Assembly: GCF_024519725.1 (NCBI RefSeq)
Contig: NZ_JALJRK010000025.1
Span: 1 to 64,000 of the forward strand
Direction of reading: 5' to 3'
Length of the DNA stretch: 64,000 bases
Source of the DNA: Microvirga sp. Mcv34
GTDB taxonomy: Bacteria; Pseudomonadota; Alphaproteobacteria; Rhizobiales; Beijerinckiaceae
Part shown: positions 16,936-25,497 of the stretch, one piece after another
Position numbering within the stretch: position 1 is the first letter of the stretch
Layout: every line of letters begins with the position of its first letter
Notes under the pieces: generated by a model
Database searches by the model: none
What the model saw: only the letters and a program-made list of their open reading frames with translations
What the model was told of the DNA's origin: nothing
Translations under genes and position numbers: made by a program

Positions 16936-18804
16936 CTAGAGATAAGCGGTTGAGAGTGCCGGCACCATGGCGATGACGAGGAGGCCGATGAAGAGCGCGC
17001 CGATATAAGGCCATATGGCGCCCATGGCCTCGTCCGGTGAGACGTTGCCGATCTTGCATGCGATGTAGAAGCCGACGCCGATGGGTGGTGCCATCAGGCC
17101 CACATTCATGGCTGTCACGACGACCATGGAATAATGGATGTCGTTGATCCCGAGGTTCTTCGCGATGGGGAACATGATCGGTGCCATCAGCACGATGGCG
17201 GGAAGTCCTTCCAGCACGCAGCCGAGCACCATGAAAACGGCGATCGTGACCAGCATGTAGGTCACCCAGCCGCCCGGCAGATCTGTGACCATCGCGGCCA
17301 TCTTGAAGGCGAACCCGGTTTGGGTCAGCGTCCAGGCCATGGCCGAGGCGGTGCCGAGGATGATCAGGATGGCACCTGACAGGGCGGCCGTTTCGACCAG
17401 CATGTCATAAATCTTCCCGGGCCGGATGCCGCCATACAGCACCATGCCGATAATCAGTGCGTAGAGCACCGCGATGGTGGAAACCTCCGTGGCGGTCGCT
17501 ACCCCACCGCCGACGGCGCTCCGGATCAGGAAGGGCAGAACGAGCGCCGGTGCTGCGACGGCAAGCGCCTTGCCGACGACCTGAAGAGGAGCGCGCCGGA
17601 TACCGTCCATCATCTCGCCCCGCGCTTTCCAGCGCGCAAGGACGGCGAGAGCGAGAAGCAGCACCATGGCGATGACGAAGCCGGAGGTGAAGAGGCCCGC
17701 GATGGACACGCCCGCGACCGATCCCAGAACGATCAGCACGATGGAAGGCGGCACCGTATCGGCCATGGCGGCCCCCGTCGCGAGCAGGGCGATCATCTCT
17801 TTCGGCTTATGCCCGCGCCGCTTCATTTCCGGGAAGAGGGCGGGAGCGACGGTCGCCATATCGGACACTTTCGAACCCGAAATGCCGGAGACCAGGAATA
17901 GCGAGCCGAGCAGCACATATGACATGCCGGCCTTCACGTGGCCGAACAATGACGCGAGGAACTCGACGATGGCCCTGCCCATGCCCGTTGCGTCGAGAAT
18001 GCAGCCGAGGAGCACGAAGATCGGAACCGACAGAAGAATAAGGCTGGACATGCCCTCGTCGATGCGCCCGATCATCACCATCGTGGGCATGGAGCTGGTG
18101 AAGGTCAGGAATGCCAATGCGCCCAGGCCGAAGCAGAAGGCGATCGGCACGCCGATGACAAGGAAGAAGGCGACGAAGCCGACGAGAAAGATGAGGATGT
18201 TGAGATCGCCGAGGGCAGGGAGCGAAGGAGATGCGAGCCATAGAATCGCGCCGACGGCTGCGATCGCAGCTGCGGCGGTCACGATGTTCATGCCTTTGGT
18301 TGCGCGGGCCGCTTCGCGCAGGGCGAGAACCGCCATCAGGCCGATCCCGACCGGAAGCGCGGCAACGCGCCAGCTCATGGGAATGTTGAGAGCCGCCGAC
18401 GTGATGTAGGATTCCTCGATCACATACTCCATGGCGGGCCATAGCATCCCGATGAGGAACACAGCGACAAGGAGCGGGCCCAGGGCCGTGAAGAAATCGC
18501 GCAGCCTGTCCGACATCATCTGCAGGAACAATGTCAGGCGCAGATGTTCGTTGCGATCGATGGCGATGACCGCGCCGAGCATGGCGAGCCAGAGGAAGCA
18601 GAAGGCCGCAGCCTCATCGATCCAGACGATCGGGAGCGAGAGGACGTAGCGCGAGGTCACGCCCATGAGGAGCAGGACAATGATCGCAACCAGAATGGCG
18701 GAGGCGATCATCTCGACGGGCTTCAGAAAGGCCGAGCCGCTTCTCAGGCCGGTCGGCAGATCCTCGAGTTCTCCGACATCGATGGTTTCTGTTGCCATGG
18801 TCAT
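16936..18804 (-). CDS. TRAP transporter fused small/large permease (DctQM)
   Basis: A 622-residue inner-membrane protein joining the DctQ and DctM subunits of a sodium-coupled TRAP importer for organic or sugar acids. Seen: an N-terminal part of about 190 residues with DctQ-like spans (WIDEAAAFCFLWLAMLGA, a typical DctQ motif), then a long DctM part with LSVPIFVLLGCILDATGMG, VSGISGSKVSDMATV and the late VEGLPAIVLMAPIMFP-like segment. ATG 18804 has SD GGGAGGAG five bases upstream. Its receptor DctP is divergent at 20030, with a LacI gene between them. Confidence 0.93.
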   Translation of the reverse strand: MTMATETIDVGELEDLPTGLRSGSAFLKPVEMIASAILVAIIVLLLMGVTSRYVLSLPIVWIDEAAAFCFLWLAMLGAVIAIDRNEHLRLTLFLQMMSDRLRDFFTALGPLLVAVFLIGMLWPAMEYVIEESYITSAALNIPMSWRVAALPVGIGLMAVLALREAARATKGMNIVTAAAAIAAVGAILWLASPSLPALGDLNILIFLVGFVAFFLVIGVPIAFCFGLGALAFLTFTSSMPTMVMIGRIDEGMSSLILLSVPIFVLLGCILDATGMGRAIVEFLASLFGHVKAGMSYVLLGSLFLVSGISGSKVSDMATVAPALFPEMKRRGHKPKEMIALLATGAAMADTVPPSIVLIVLGSVAGVSIAGLFTSGFVIAMVLLLALAVLARWKARGEMMDGIRRAPLQVVGKALAVAAPALVLPFLIRSAVGGGVATATEVSTIAVLYALIIGMVLYGGIRPGKIYDMLVETAALSGAILIILGTASAMAWTLTQTGFAFKMAAMVTDLPGGWVTYMLVTIAVFMVLGCVLEGLPAIVLMAPIMFPIAKNLGINDIHYSMVVVTAMNVGLMAPPIGVGFYIACKIGNVSPDEAMGAIWPYIGALFIGLLVIAMVPALSTAYL

Positions 18805-18868
18805 TCTCTCCTCCCTCATCGCCGGTGTCTTTGCGGCTATCGTTCTTCGTTGTGGCTGATGCTCGGTC

Positions 18869-19924
18869 TCAGGGAAGGTTTTCCCTGAAGACGACTTCGA
18901 TCCTCATGGGATCGGGGGAAGGGCTGGGCTTGCGTCCCTCCCGCAGGTCTCGGAACAGAGCGGCGCATTTGGTGATCGTATCTTCGGCGCTCTGCGTGAT
19001 GACCGCATCCATCGTGCCGTCGAGTAGGTACTCGCGCGTGTCGCTCGTCAGGCCGTGGCCGACGAAGACTACGCTCTTCTCGCGCCGTGCATCCTTCAGC
19101 GCGCGTCCGACGCCGGAAGCGCCTCCGCCGATATTGTAGATGCCGTCCAGATCGGGGTGGTGAGACAGGAGCGCTCGCATCTGCCGGTAATTGAGCGCTT
19201 CATCGTCGTGCCCTTCCCGGAGGCCGACGACCTCGATGTCTGGATAGAGCTCTTGGAGGATATCGAGAAACCCCATCTCGCGCTCTCCATGAGCGCGGTA
19301 GCTGAGACTGCCCGCGATCATGGCGACCTTGGCGGGACGCTTGCCGATGAAGCGGGCGAGCAGATATCCCGCCATGCGACCGGCGGCCCGGTTGTCGAGG
19401 CCGAAATAAGCGGTTCGCATCGGACTGGCGACGTCGGAGATCAGCGTCACGACGGGCTTCCCTGTCGCGGCGATGCGATTGACGGCCTCCCGCACCACGG
19501 GATGCTCAATCGCCATGAAGGCGATGCCGTCCGCGTGCTTGGCATGACGGTGCAGTGCCTTCGCGAGCAGGTCCGGGTTGAAGCTATCGATATACTCGAC
19601 CGTCGGCTTGATCGAGAAGCGTTCGAGCTGGGGCGCCATCTCGCTGATCATGCGACCAAGCATGGTGATGTAGCGGTTCGTCCCTTGGGGGAGAATGAAC
19701 GAGATCTGCGCGAGCGGACGGACATCACGGATCCGAGCATCGCTCTCATCGACATAGCCGAGTTCGGCGGCAGCCTTCATGACCCGCGCGACCGTGGCGG
19801 CCTTGACACCCTGCCGCCCGTTGAGGACGCGGTCAACGGTGGCCGTCGACACATCGGCGAGGCGCGCGATGTCTACAATGGTGACCCGGCGGTTGAGAGA
19901 GGGATTGTCGAACACGATGCTCAT
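18869..19924 (-). CDS. LacI-family transcriptional regulator (second)
   Basis: A 351-residue regulator. Seen: HTH TIVDIARLADVSTATVDRVL followed by NGRQGVKAATVARVMKAAAELGY, and a PBP-like effector domain (FGLDNRAAGRMAGYLLARF; YNIGGGASGVGRAL). It lies between the TRAP permease and receptor genes, divergent from the latter over a 105-base AT-rich spacer. It most likely controls the TRAP/RLP/DUF1537 locus in response to its acid sugar. Confidence 0.93.
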   Translation of the reverse strand: MSIVFDNPSLNRRVTIVDIARLADVSTATVDRVLNGRQGVKAATVARVMKAAAELGYVDESDARIRDVRPLAQISFILPQGTNRYITMLGRMISEMAPQLERFSIKPTVEYIDSFNPDLLAKALHRHAKHADGIAFMAIEHPVVREAVNRIAATGKPVVTLISDVASPMRTAYFGLDNRAAGRMAGYLLARFIGKRPAKVAMIAGSLSYRAHGEREMGFLDILQELYPDIEVVGLREGHDDEALNYRQMRALLSHHPDLDGIYNIGGGASGVGRALKDARREKSVVFVGHGLTSDTREYLLDGTMDAVITQSAEDTITKCAALFRDLREGRKPSPSPDPMRIEVVFRENLP

Positions 19925-20029
19925 AGAGTTACATCAAAAAACATCATAATTTTGATTTGACCACATCATTGATATGACGGATTTCTTCATTCGGAAAGAG
20001 AAAAACGTCTTTTCGGGAGGAAATCACCA
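19925..20029 (+). promoter_or_regulatory. Divergent LacI/dctP promoter with ACATCA repeats
   Basis: A 105-base AT-rich spacer holding ACATCAAAAAACATCAT (19931-19947) and CACATCATTGATATG, whose ATCATTGAT (19965-19973) is nearly palindromic. These are candidate operators for the adjacent LacI regulator. SD GGGAGG for dctP is at its right end. Confidence 0.45.
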
Positions 20030-21046
20030 ATGACAGTCAGCAGAAGAACACTTCTGAAGGGGCTTGGAGCGGCTCCGGCCGCCGTGAGCCTTTTCTCGAT
20101 TCCGCGTTACGCTCATGCTGCCGAGATCACTCTGCGCTATGGCAACAACCTGCCGCTCAGCCATCCCCTCAACATCCGGGCGAAAGAAGCGGCGGATCGG
20201 ATCGCAAAGGAGACCAACGGGCGCGTCGAGATGCTGATCTTCCCCGCCAATCAGCTCGGCGGCGATACGGACATGCTCTCTCAGGTGCGTAACGGCGCGC
20301 TGACCTTCTTCACGCCGTCCGCCCTGGTGATCGCCACCCTCGTTCCCGTCGCGGCGATCAACGCTGTTGGCTTTGCGTTCAAGGATTACAATCAGGTCTG
20401 GGCCGCCATGGACGGACCGGTCGGCGCTTTCGTCCGCAAGGCGATTGCCGACTCCCGGCTGCATGCGCTGGACGTCATGTGGGACAACGGCTTCCGTCAG
20501 ATGACGACGAGCGGTGCGCCGATCACGAACGCCGATTCCATGAAGGGCCTGAAGATCCGCGTCCCTGTCAGCCCGATCAGCATCTCCATGTTCTCCGGTC
20601 TCGGCTCCGCGCCGGCCAGCCTGCAGTTCAGCGAGGTCTATACCGCTCTGCAGACCAAGGTGGTCGATGCGCAGGAGAACCCGCTTCCGATCATTCAGGT
20701 CGCCAAGCTCTATGAGGTGCAGTCGTCCTGCGCGCTCACGAACCATATCTGGGACGGTTACTGGTTCATCGCCAACGGCCGCCAATGGTCCGGCATGCCT
20801 GCCGACGTTCAGGAGATCGTCTCGCGGGCCATCAACGAGGCGGGGCTGAAGCAGCGCCAGGACATCAAGGCGCTCAACGAGTCCGTTCAGGCCGATCTCC
20901 AGAGCAAGGGGTTGGCCTTCAACCAATGCGAGACGGACAGCTTCCGCGCGAAGCTGCGCGACGCTGGCTTCTACAAGGAATGGAAGCAGAAGTTCGGTGC
21001 CGAGGCCTGGGGCCATCTCGAAAGCGTCGTCGGGACGCTCGCCTAA
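20030..21046 (+). CDS. TRAP transporter substrate-binding protein (DctP)
   Basis: A 338-residue periplasmic receptor. Seen: a twin-arginine leader SRRTLLKGLGAAPAA with cleavage around AHAAE; GLKIRVP at about residue 183, containing the conserved Arg that pairs with a substrate carboxylate; and KVVDAQENPLP, typical of DctP proteins. GGAGG lies nine bases upstream of the ATG. It starts the operon dctP-VOC-RLP-DUF1537 and works with the DctQM permease at 16.9-18.8 kb, implying an organic or sugar-acid substrate. Confidence 0.93.
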   Translation: MTVSRRTLLKGLGAAPAAVSLFSIPRYAHAAEITLRYGNNLPLSHPLNIRAKEAADRIAKETNGRVEMLIFPANQLGGDTDMLSQVRNGALTFFTPSALVIATLVPVAAINAVGFAFKDYNQVWAAMDGPVGAFVRKAIADSRLHALDVMWDNGFRQMTTSGAPITNADSMKGLKIRVPVSPISISMFSGLGSAPASLQFSEVYTALQTKVVDAQENPLPIIQVAKLYEVQSSCALTNHIWDGYWFIANGRQWSGMPADVQEIVSRAINEAGLKQRQDIKALNESVQADLQSKGLAFNQCETDSFRAKLRDAGFYKEWKQKFGAEAWGHLESVVGTLA

Positions 21047-21139
21047 TCACTCTCGCGGGATCCGATGGCGTCCATCGGGTCTCATCGTTCCCCGGCGCAC
21101 CTCATAAGGATGCGCCCTCATCAAACACGCAGGTAAGGT

Positions 21140-21679
21140 ATGAGCCGATTTCTCGGAGAGATCAGGCAGGCAGGCTACGTTGTCGACGACATCGAGGCCG
21201 CCATGGATTATTGGTCGCGTGTTCTCGGCGTCGGCCCGTTCTTCTACAAGGAGAGGGTGCCGATCGAGAACTACATCTACCGTGGGGAAAGTTATCGGCC
21301 TCACAATTCCGTCGCTTTGGCCAATTCCGGTCCGCTTCAGATCGAGCTCATTCAGACCCGCAACGACGCTCCCTCGATGTATCGTGACTTCAAGCGGGCC
21401 GGCCATCGCGGGTTGCAGCATGTCGCCTACTGGACGGAGACATACGATGCCGATCTGGAAAGGCTCACGAAGCAGGGATTCGCTCCTGTGATGAGCGGCG
21501 AGGTCGGAGAGCGCGGCCGGTTTGTCTATTTCGATACCGAGTACCATCCGGGGACCGTCATCGAGTTGTCGGAGGTCGCGGGTCCGAAAGGCAAGATGTT
21601 CCAGCTGATCAGGGAAGCGTCGGAGAGCTGGGACGGACGCGATCCGGTCCGTCCGTTCCCCGATCTCTCTCAGCTCTGA
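21140..21679 (+). CDS. VOC-fold (glyoxalase/epimerase-like) protein
   Basis: A 179-residue protein with two beta-alpha-beta3 modules. Seen: a module start GEIRQAGYVVDDIEAAM; candidate metal ligands E in LQIELIQT (about 74), H in LQHVAYW (about 94) and E in VIELSEV (about 143). The first position usually occupied by His or Gln is Gln12 here. SD AGGTAAGGT. It lies between dctP and the RLP gene and may isomerise, epimerise or cleave an acid-sugar intermediate; not assigned further. Confidence 0.85.
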   Translation: MSRFLGEIRQAGYVVDDIEAAMDYWSRVLGVGPFFYKERVPIENYIYRGESYRPHNSVALANSGPLQIELIQTRNDAPSMYRDFKRAGHRGLQHVAYWTETYDADLERLTKQGFAPVMSGEVGERGRFVYFDTEYHPGTVIELSEVAGPKGKMFQLIREASESWDGRDPVRPFPDLSQL

Positions 21680-21686
21680 GGCCGTC

Positions 21687-22952
21687 ATGTCGGATGCACA
21701 TTACGAGGCGACATATCTCGTCGAAACGCCTTTGCCCCTCGAAAAGGTGGCCGCCGTCATGGCGGGCGAGCAATCCTGCGGAACCTTCACGCGGGTCGAG
21801 GGGGAAACCGACGAGCTGCGTGAACGGGCGCGTGCGGATGTCGTTGGGATCCGGGATCTGGGCGAGGTCGGGAAACCGTCTCTCCGAAGTTCCTGGCTCG
21901 ACCGCAAAGGACCGTCGGCCTCCTCGCGGCGAGGCGAAGTCGTCATCCGCTTTCCGGTGGACAATGTCGGCGTCAATCTGTCGACGCTCGCCGCGACCGT
22001 GGCCGGCAACCTGTTCGATCTGGGTGAGGTCACAGGCCTGCGCCTCGAATCTCTCAAGCTGCCAAGTCTCTATCGAAAGCAATATGCACTTCCTCAGCAT
22101 GGGATTGTCGGAACGCGCCGCGTGACCGGCGTTGCCCAGGGCGCCCTCATTGGCTCGATCATCAAGCCGAATGTCGGGCTTCGCTCGGAGGAGATCGCAT
22201 CCCTGGTGGAGCGCCTGTGCGCCGCCGGACTCGACTTCATCAAGGATGACGAGATTGCAGCCAATCCTGTCCATGCGCCCCTGTCTGTCCGTATTCCTGC
22301 GGTCATGGCGGCCGTGCGCCGCCATCAGGATCGAACGGGCAAGCATGTGATGGTCGCCTTCAACATCACCGGCGAGACGGACGCCATGCGCCGTCATGCG
22401 GACCTGGTGGCTCAAGAGGGTGGAAGCTGTGTCATGGCCAGCCTGAACTGGTGCGGCTTCTCCAGCATCGAGACGCTGCGGCGCAGTTCCGACCTGGTCA
22501 TCCACGGCCATCGCAACGGTTATGGCGCATTCTCGCGGCACCCGGTGCTGGGCATCGGCTTCCAGGCCTACCAGACGCTCTGGCGGCTCGCCGGTGTCGA
22601 TCATATGCATGTGCACGGTCTAGGCGGGAAGTTCGCACAGGCCGACGAGGAGGTGGTGGATAGCGCAAGAGATTGCCTGACGCCCCTGTGCGATGTGGAC
22701 GATCGCGTCATGCCGGCGTTCTCGTCGGGACAATGGGCCGGCACGGTGGAGCAGACCTACCGTGCGGTGAAGACGTCCGATCTACTCTTCATGGCCGGTG
22801 GTGGTATCATGGCGCATCCCGGAGGGCCCGCCGAAGGGGTCGCGAGCATCAGAGAGGCGTGGCGGGTGGTCGAGTCCGGCGACAGCATGGAACGCGCCCG
22901 CGAGCAGAATCGTGCTCTTGCGGATGCATTCAGCTTCTTCACAAAATCCTAG
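21687..22952 (+). CDS. RuBisCO-like protein (RLP), probable acid-sugar phosphate (de)carboxylase
   Basis: A 421-residue protein of the RuBisCO large-subunit superfamily. Seen by motif comparison with plant RuBisCO: K160 (Lys175), K186-D188-E189 in DFIKDDE (carbamylated Lys201 and metal ligands), H273-G-H275-R276 (His294 region), H308 (His327), loop-6 K315 (Lys334), S347-G348 (Ser379) and GGG 371-373. The position of Lys177 is Asn162. It therefore keeps metal binding and most phosphate ligands but differs in the catalytic set. RLPs next to DUF1537 kinases are known in D-apionate catabolism (OiaX/OiaT types); that role is inferred from context. SD GAGG; the DUF1537 gene follows after 15 bases. 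Confidence 0.9.
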   Translation: MSDAHYEATYLVETPLPLEKVAAVMAGEQSCGTFTRVEGETDELRERARADVVGIRDLGEVGKPSLRSSWLDRKGPSASSRRGEVVIRFPVDNVGVNLSTLAATVAGNLFDLGEVTGLRLESLKLPSLYRKQYALPQHGIVGTRRVTGVAQGALIGSIIKPNVGLRSEEIASLVERLCAAGLDFIKDDEIAANPVHAPLSVRIPAVMAAVRRHQDRTGKHVMVAFNITGETDAMRRHADLVAQEGGSCVMASLNWCGFSSIETLRRSSDLVIHGHRNGYGAFSRHPVLGIGFQAYQTLWRLAGVDHMHVHGLGGKFAQADEEVVDSARDCLTPLCDVDDRVMPAFSSGQWAGTVEQTYRAVKTSDLLFMAGGGIMAHPGGPAEGVASIREAWRVVESGDSMERAREQNRALADAFSFFTKS

Positions 22953-22967
22953 AAGACGGAGGTCGCC

Positions 22968-24242
22968 ATGACGCCGACCTACGGGTGGTATGGAGACGAC
23001 TTCACCGGCGCGACGGATACGCTCGCGACGCTGGCGGGCCGTGGCCGCCGCGCCTTCCTGTTTCTGGGCATCCCGGAGCCGCAGCACCTCGCGCGGGTCG
23101 GAGATCTTGAGGCCGTTGGGATCGCGGGGGCGGCCCGCACCCTTTTGCCCGACGAGATGCGGAGGGAACTCTCACCTGTCGGAGCGTTCTTTCGTGATCT
23201 CGGTGTCCGCGTCCTGCACTACAAATGCTGCTCGACTTTCGACAGTGCGCCGGAGCGCGGGAACCTGGCCATAGCTGCCGCGACCCTGCGCGTCGACGGA
23301 ATGCACGAGACAACCGTCATCCTCGGTGGTCAGCCGTCGCTTGGCCGATACTGCGCCTTCTCCAATCTCTTCGCGTCTTTCGGCGCGGACGGCGACATCT
23401 TCCGCCTCGACCGCCATCCCACCATGAGCCGGCATCCGGCGACGCCGATGACCGAAGCGGATCTGCGGCGCCATTTCGGCGCACTGGGTCTGCCCGATGT
23501 CGAGGCGATCCACTGGACCGTGATCGAGAAAGGCGCAGATGCGATCGCGCATGAATGGCGGCGCCTCTCGCAGACGGCTCGGGCCACGCTGTTCGATGCG
23601 CTCGACGCCCGTCATATCGATGCCGTCGGGCGCCTGCTCCGGAGCGAGAGCGAGAAAAGCTCCCTTCTGGTGCTGGGACCCAGCAGTGTCGCGCAGGCCT
23701 TCTTCGAAGCACGGGAGGCGGTGCTGGAATCAGCCTCCGGCTCGATGGATGGGCCCGTCCTCGCCTTCGTGGGGAGCCTTTCACCGACGTCGAGAGCGCA
23801 GATGGCAGCCGCGCATTCCTATCGACGCTTGGCCATCATGCCCGAAAGTGTTCTTTCGAGCGCAGGGGCCCGTGAGCGTATCGTTCAAGAGGCTGTGGCT
23901 ATGCTGGGCCAGGGCGAGCATGTCATGCTCTCCACGGCTCCGGAGGCGGGCGATGTTCCGCACAACGCGGCTGCCGATCTTGCACGAGTCAGCGCCTCGC
24001 TTGTCGATGCGGTGATCCGGCGCCACCCCGTCCGACGCCTGGCGGTCGCCGGCGGGGATACATCGAGCCGGATTGTTCAGCACCTCGGCTATTGGGGGCT
24101 CGGCTACCACAGCCAGATCAGCAACGGCGTCGCCGTCAGCGTGGCGCGCAGCGACGATCCGGCCCGGGACCGCATGCTCGTGATGCTCAAAGGCGGCCAG
24201 ATGGGCCATGAGCAGCTGTTCGAGACGTTCTTGCGACACTGA
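22968..24242 (+). CDS. DUF1537 four-carbon acid sugar kinase family protein
   Basis: A 424-residue two-domain kinase. Seen: the catalytic N-terminal motif YGDDFTGATD (residues 8-17), YKCCSTFDSAPERGN (about 84-98), HPTMSRHPATPMTEADL in the substrate domain, and the C-terminal nucleotide region AVAGGDTSSRI. The family phosphorylates acid sugars such as threonate, erythronate or 3-oxo-isoapionate (OiaK) with ATP. GGAGG seven bases upstream. Directly follows the RLP gene, which fits kinase then RLP decarboxylation or transfer on a phosphorylated beta-keto acid. Confidence 0.92.
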   Translation: MTPTYGWYGDDFTGATDTLATLAGRGRRAFLFLGIPEPQHLARVGDLEAVGIAGAARTLLPDEMRRELSPVGAFFRDLGVRVLHYKCCSTFDSAPERGNLAIAAATLRVDGMHETTVILGGQPSLGRYCAFSNLFASFGADGDIFRLDRHPTMSRHPATPMTEADLRRHFGALGLPDVEAIHWTVIEKGADAIAHEWRRLSQTARATLFDALDARHIDAVGRLLRSESEKSSLLVLGPSSVAQAFFEAREAVLESASGSMDGPVLAFVGSLSPTSRAQMAAAHSYRRLAIMPESVLSSAGARERIVQEAVAMLGQGEHVMLSTAPEAGDVPHNAAADLARVSASLVDAVIRRHPVRRLAVAGGDTSSRIVQHLGYWGLGYHSQISNGVAVSVARSDDPARDRMLVMLKGGQMGHEQLFETFLRH

Positions 24243-24366
24243 GCCTGTTCAGGATCGGATGGTTAGTCTTCTCTGGGGGCTGAGGGAAACCGTCGCGTCG
24301 CCACAGTCGTGAGACATAGCGATATTCTCGCGTCCACAGCTTCGATCCTCAGCGTCGGATAGAGCA

Positions 24367-25275
24367 TCATGGATCGGACGGTGCCGGCTGCTGAAAGGAG
24401 GCCAAGGCCACGTGGATGAACTCGGTCAGCTGCTGTGCCGCGAGGGACAAGGGACGGCGGCTCGAGGTCAGGAGCCAGATATCCATCGAGGTCTTCGGCA
24501 GAAGCGGGCGTCGGACCAGCTGGTCCGACGGGTAATCCATTCCGACGAAGGGTGGGAGAATGGAAACCCCGATGCCATTCGCGACGAAGCTGCAGGCAGT
24601 TTCGGACATGGGGACTTCGATGCGATTGCGCTTTTGAACGCCGCGCATCTGAAAGGCCCGATCGATCGTCATCAGGGAACAATCGTCCCGCTCCAGAGAG
24701 ATGAACGATTCGTTGCGCAGGTCTTCCACGCCGATGGTGGCTTTTTGGGCCAGCGGGTGCTGCGCCGGCAGGAAGCACATGAGGTCGAAGCGGATCACCG
24801 CTTGGGCCGTCACGTCCGGATGGTCGAACGGAAGGATGCTGAGACCGATATCCACCTGCTGCGCCATGACGAGTTCCGCGATGCGTGGCGAGGCTCGGCT
24901 TTGAAGCGTCAGGCTCAGCTCGCGCTGCTCGGCCAGAAAGGGCGAAAGGGCCCGCGGCAGAAAGCGCGAGGCGAGAGCCGGGAGCGCCGCGATCGTGACT
25001 TGGCCCCACTCGCGGTTCCGCACGGCGGTCGCCACGCGTTCGATGCGTTCGGTGCCGGCGATCAGCTTCTCCACCTCCGCCGCGACGAGGCGGGCCTCGA
25101 GGGTGGGAACCAGCCGTCCGTTGCTGCGCATGAAAAGCTTGAAGCCGCAGCTTTCGCCGAAGCCCTTCAGCAGCTTGCTGACCGCAGGCTGCGAGATGCC
25201 GAGCCTCTCGCCCGCATGCGTCACCGATCCGGTTTCCATGAACGCATGAAAGGCTTCGATCTGTCTGATGTTCAT
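24367..25275 (-). CDS. LysR-family transcriptional regulator
   Basis: A 302-residue regulator. Seen: the N-terminal winged HTH (MNIRQIEAFHAFMETGSVTH, then RLGISQPAVSKLLKGF) and a two-lobe effector domain with RNESFISLERDD and VANGIGVSILPPF. It is convergent with the DUF1537 gene and divergent from the orphan peptide-binding protein gene, so it probably controls the 25.5-30 kb group. TTCATT (25271-25276) and AATGAA (25321-25326) flank the divergent promoter as an inverted pair. Confidence 0.93.
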   Translation of the reverse strand: MNIRQIEAFHAFMETGSVTHAGERLGISQPAVSKLLKGFGESCGFKLFMRSNGRLVPTLEARLVAAEVEKLIAGTERIERVATAVRNREWGQVTIAALPALASRFLPRALSPFLAEQRELSLTLQSRASPRIAELVMAQQVDIGLSILPFDHPDVTAQAVIRFDLMCFLPAQHPLAQKATIGVEDLRNESFISLERDDCSLMTIDRAFQMRGVQKRNRIEVPMSETACSFVANGIGVSILPPFVGMDYPSDQLVRRPLLPKTSMDIWLLTSSRRPLSLAAQQLTEFIHVALASFQQPAPSDP

Positions 25276-25497
25276 TACAATGTTCTCAAGCGTGCGCTGC
25301 GCATCATGAATTTTAGTTATAATGAACGGAAGAAAAGCAATTTGACAATCATGTTCCGCGCTCCTCTAATCCTCGGAAGACCTGCGGGCAAGGCGGTCGG
25401 GTGACGGGCGAACATGAGAGGCGGCCTCTCTGGAGAGAGCCGCCAGAGGCTCGTCCGACGTGTCTGCGGCAACAATATCCAAAGGGGACGCAGCGTG

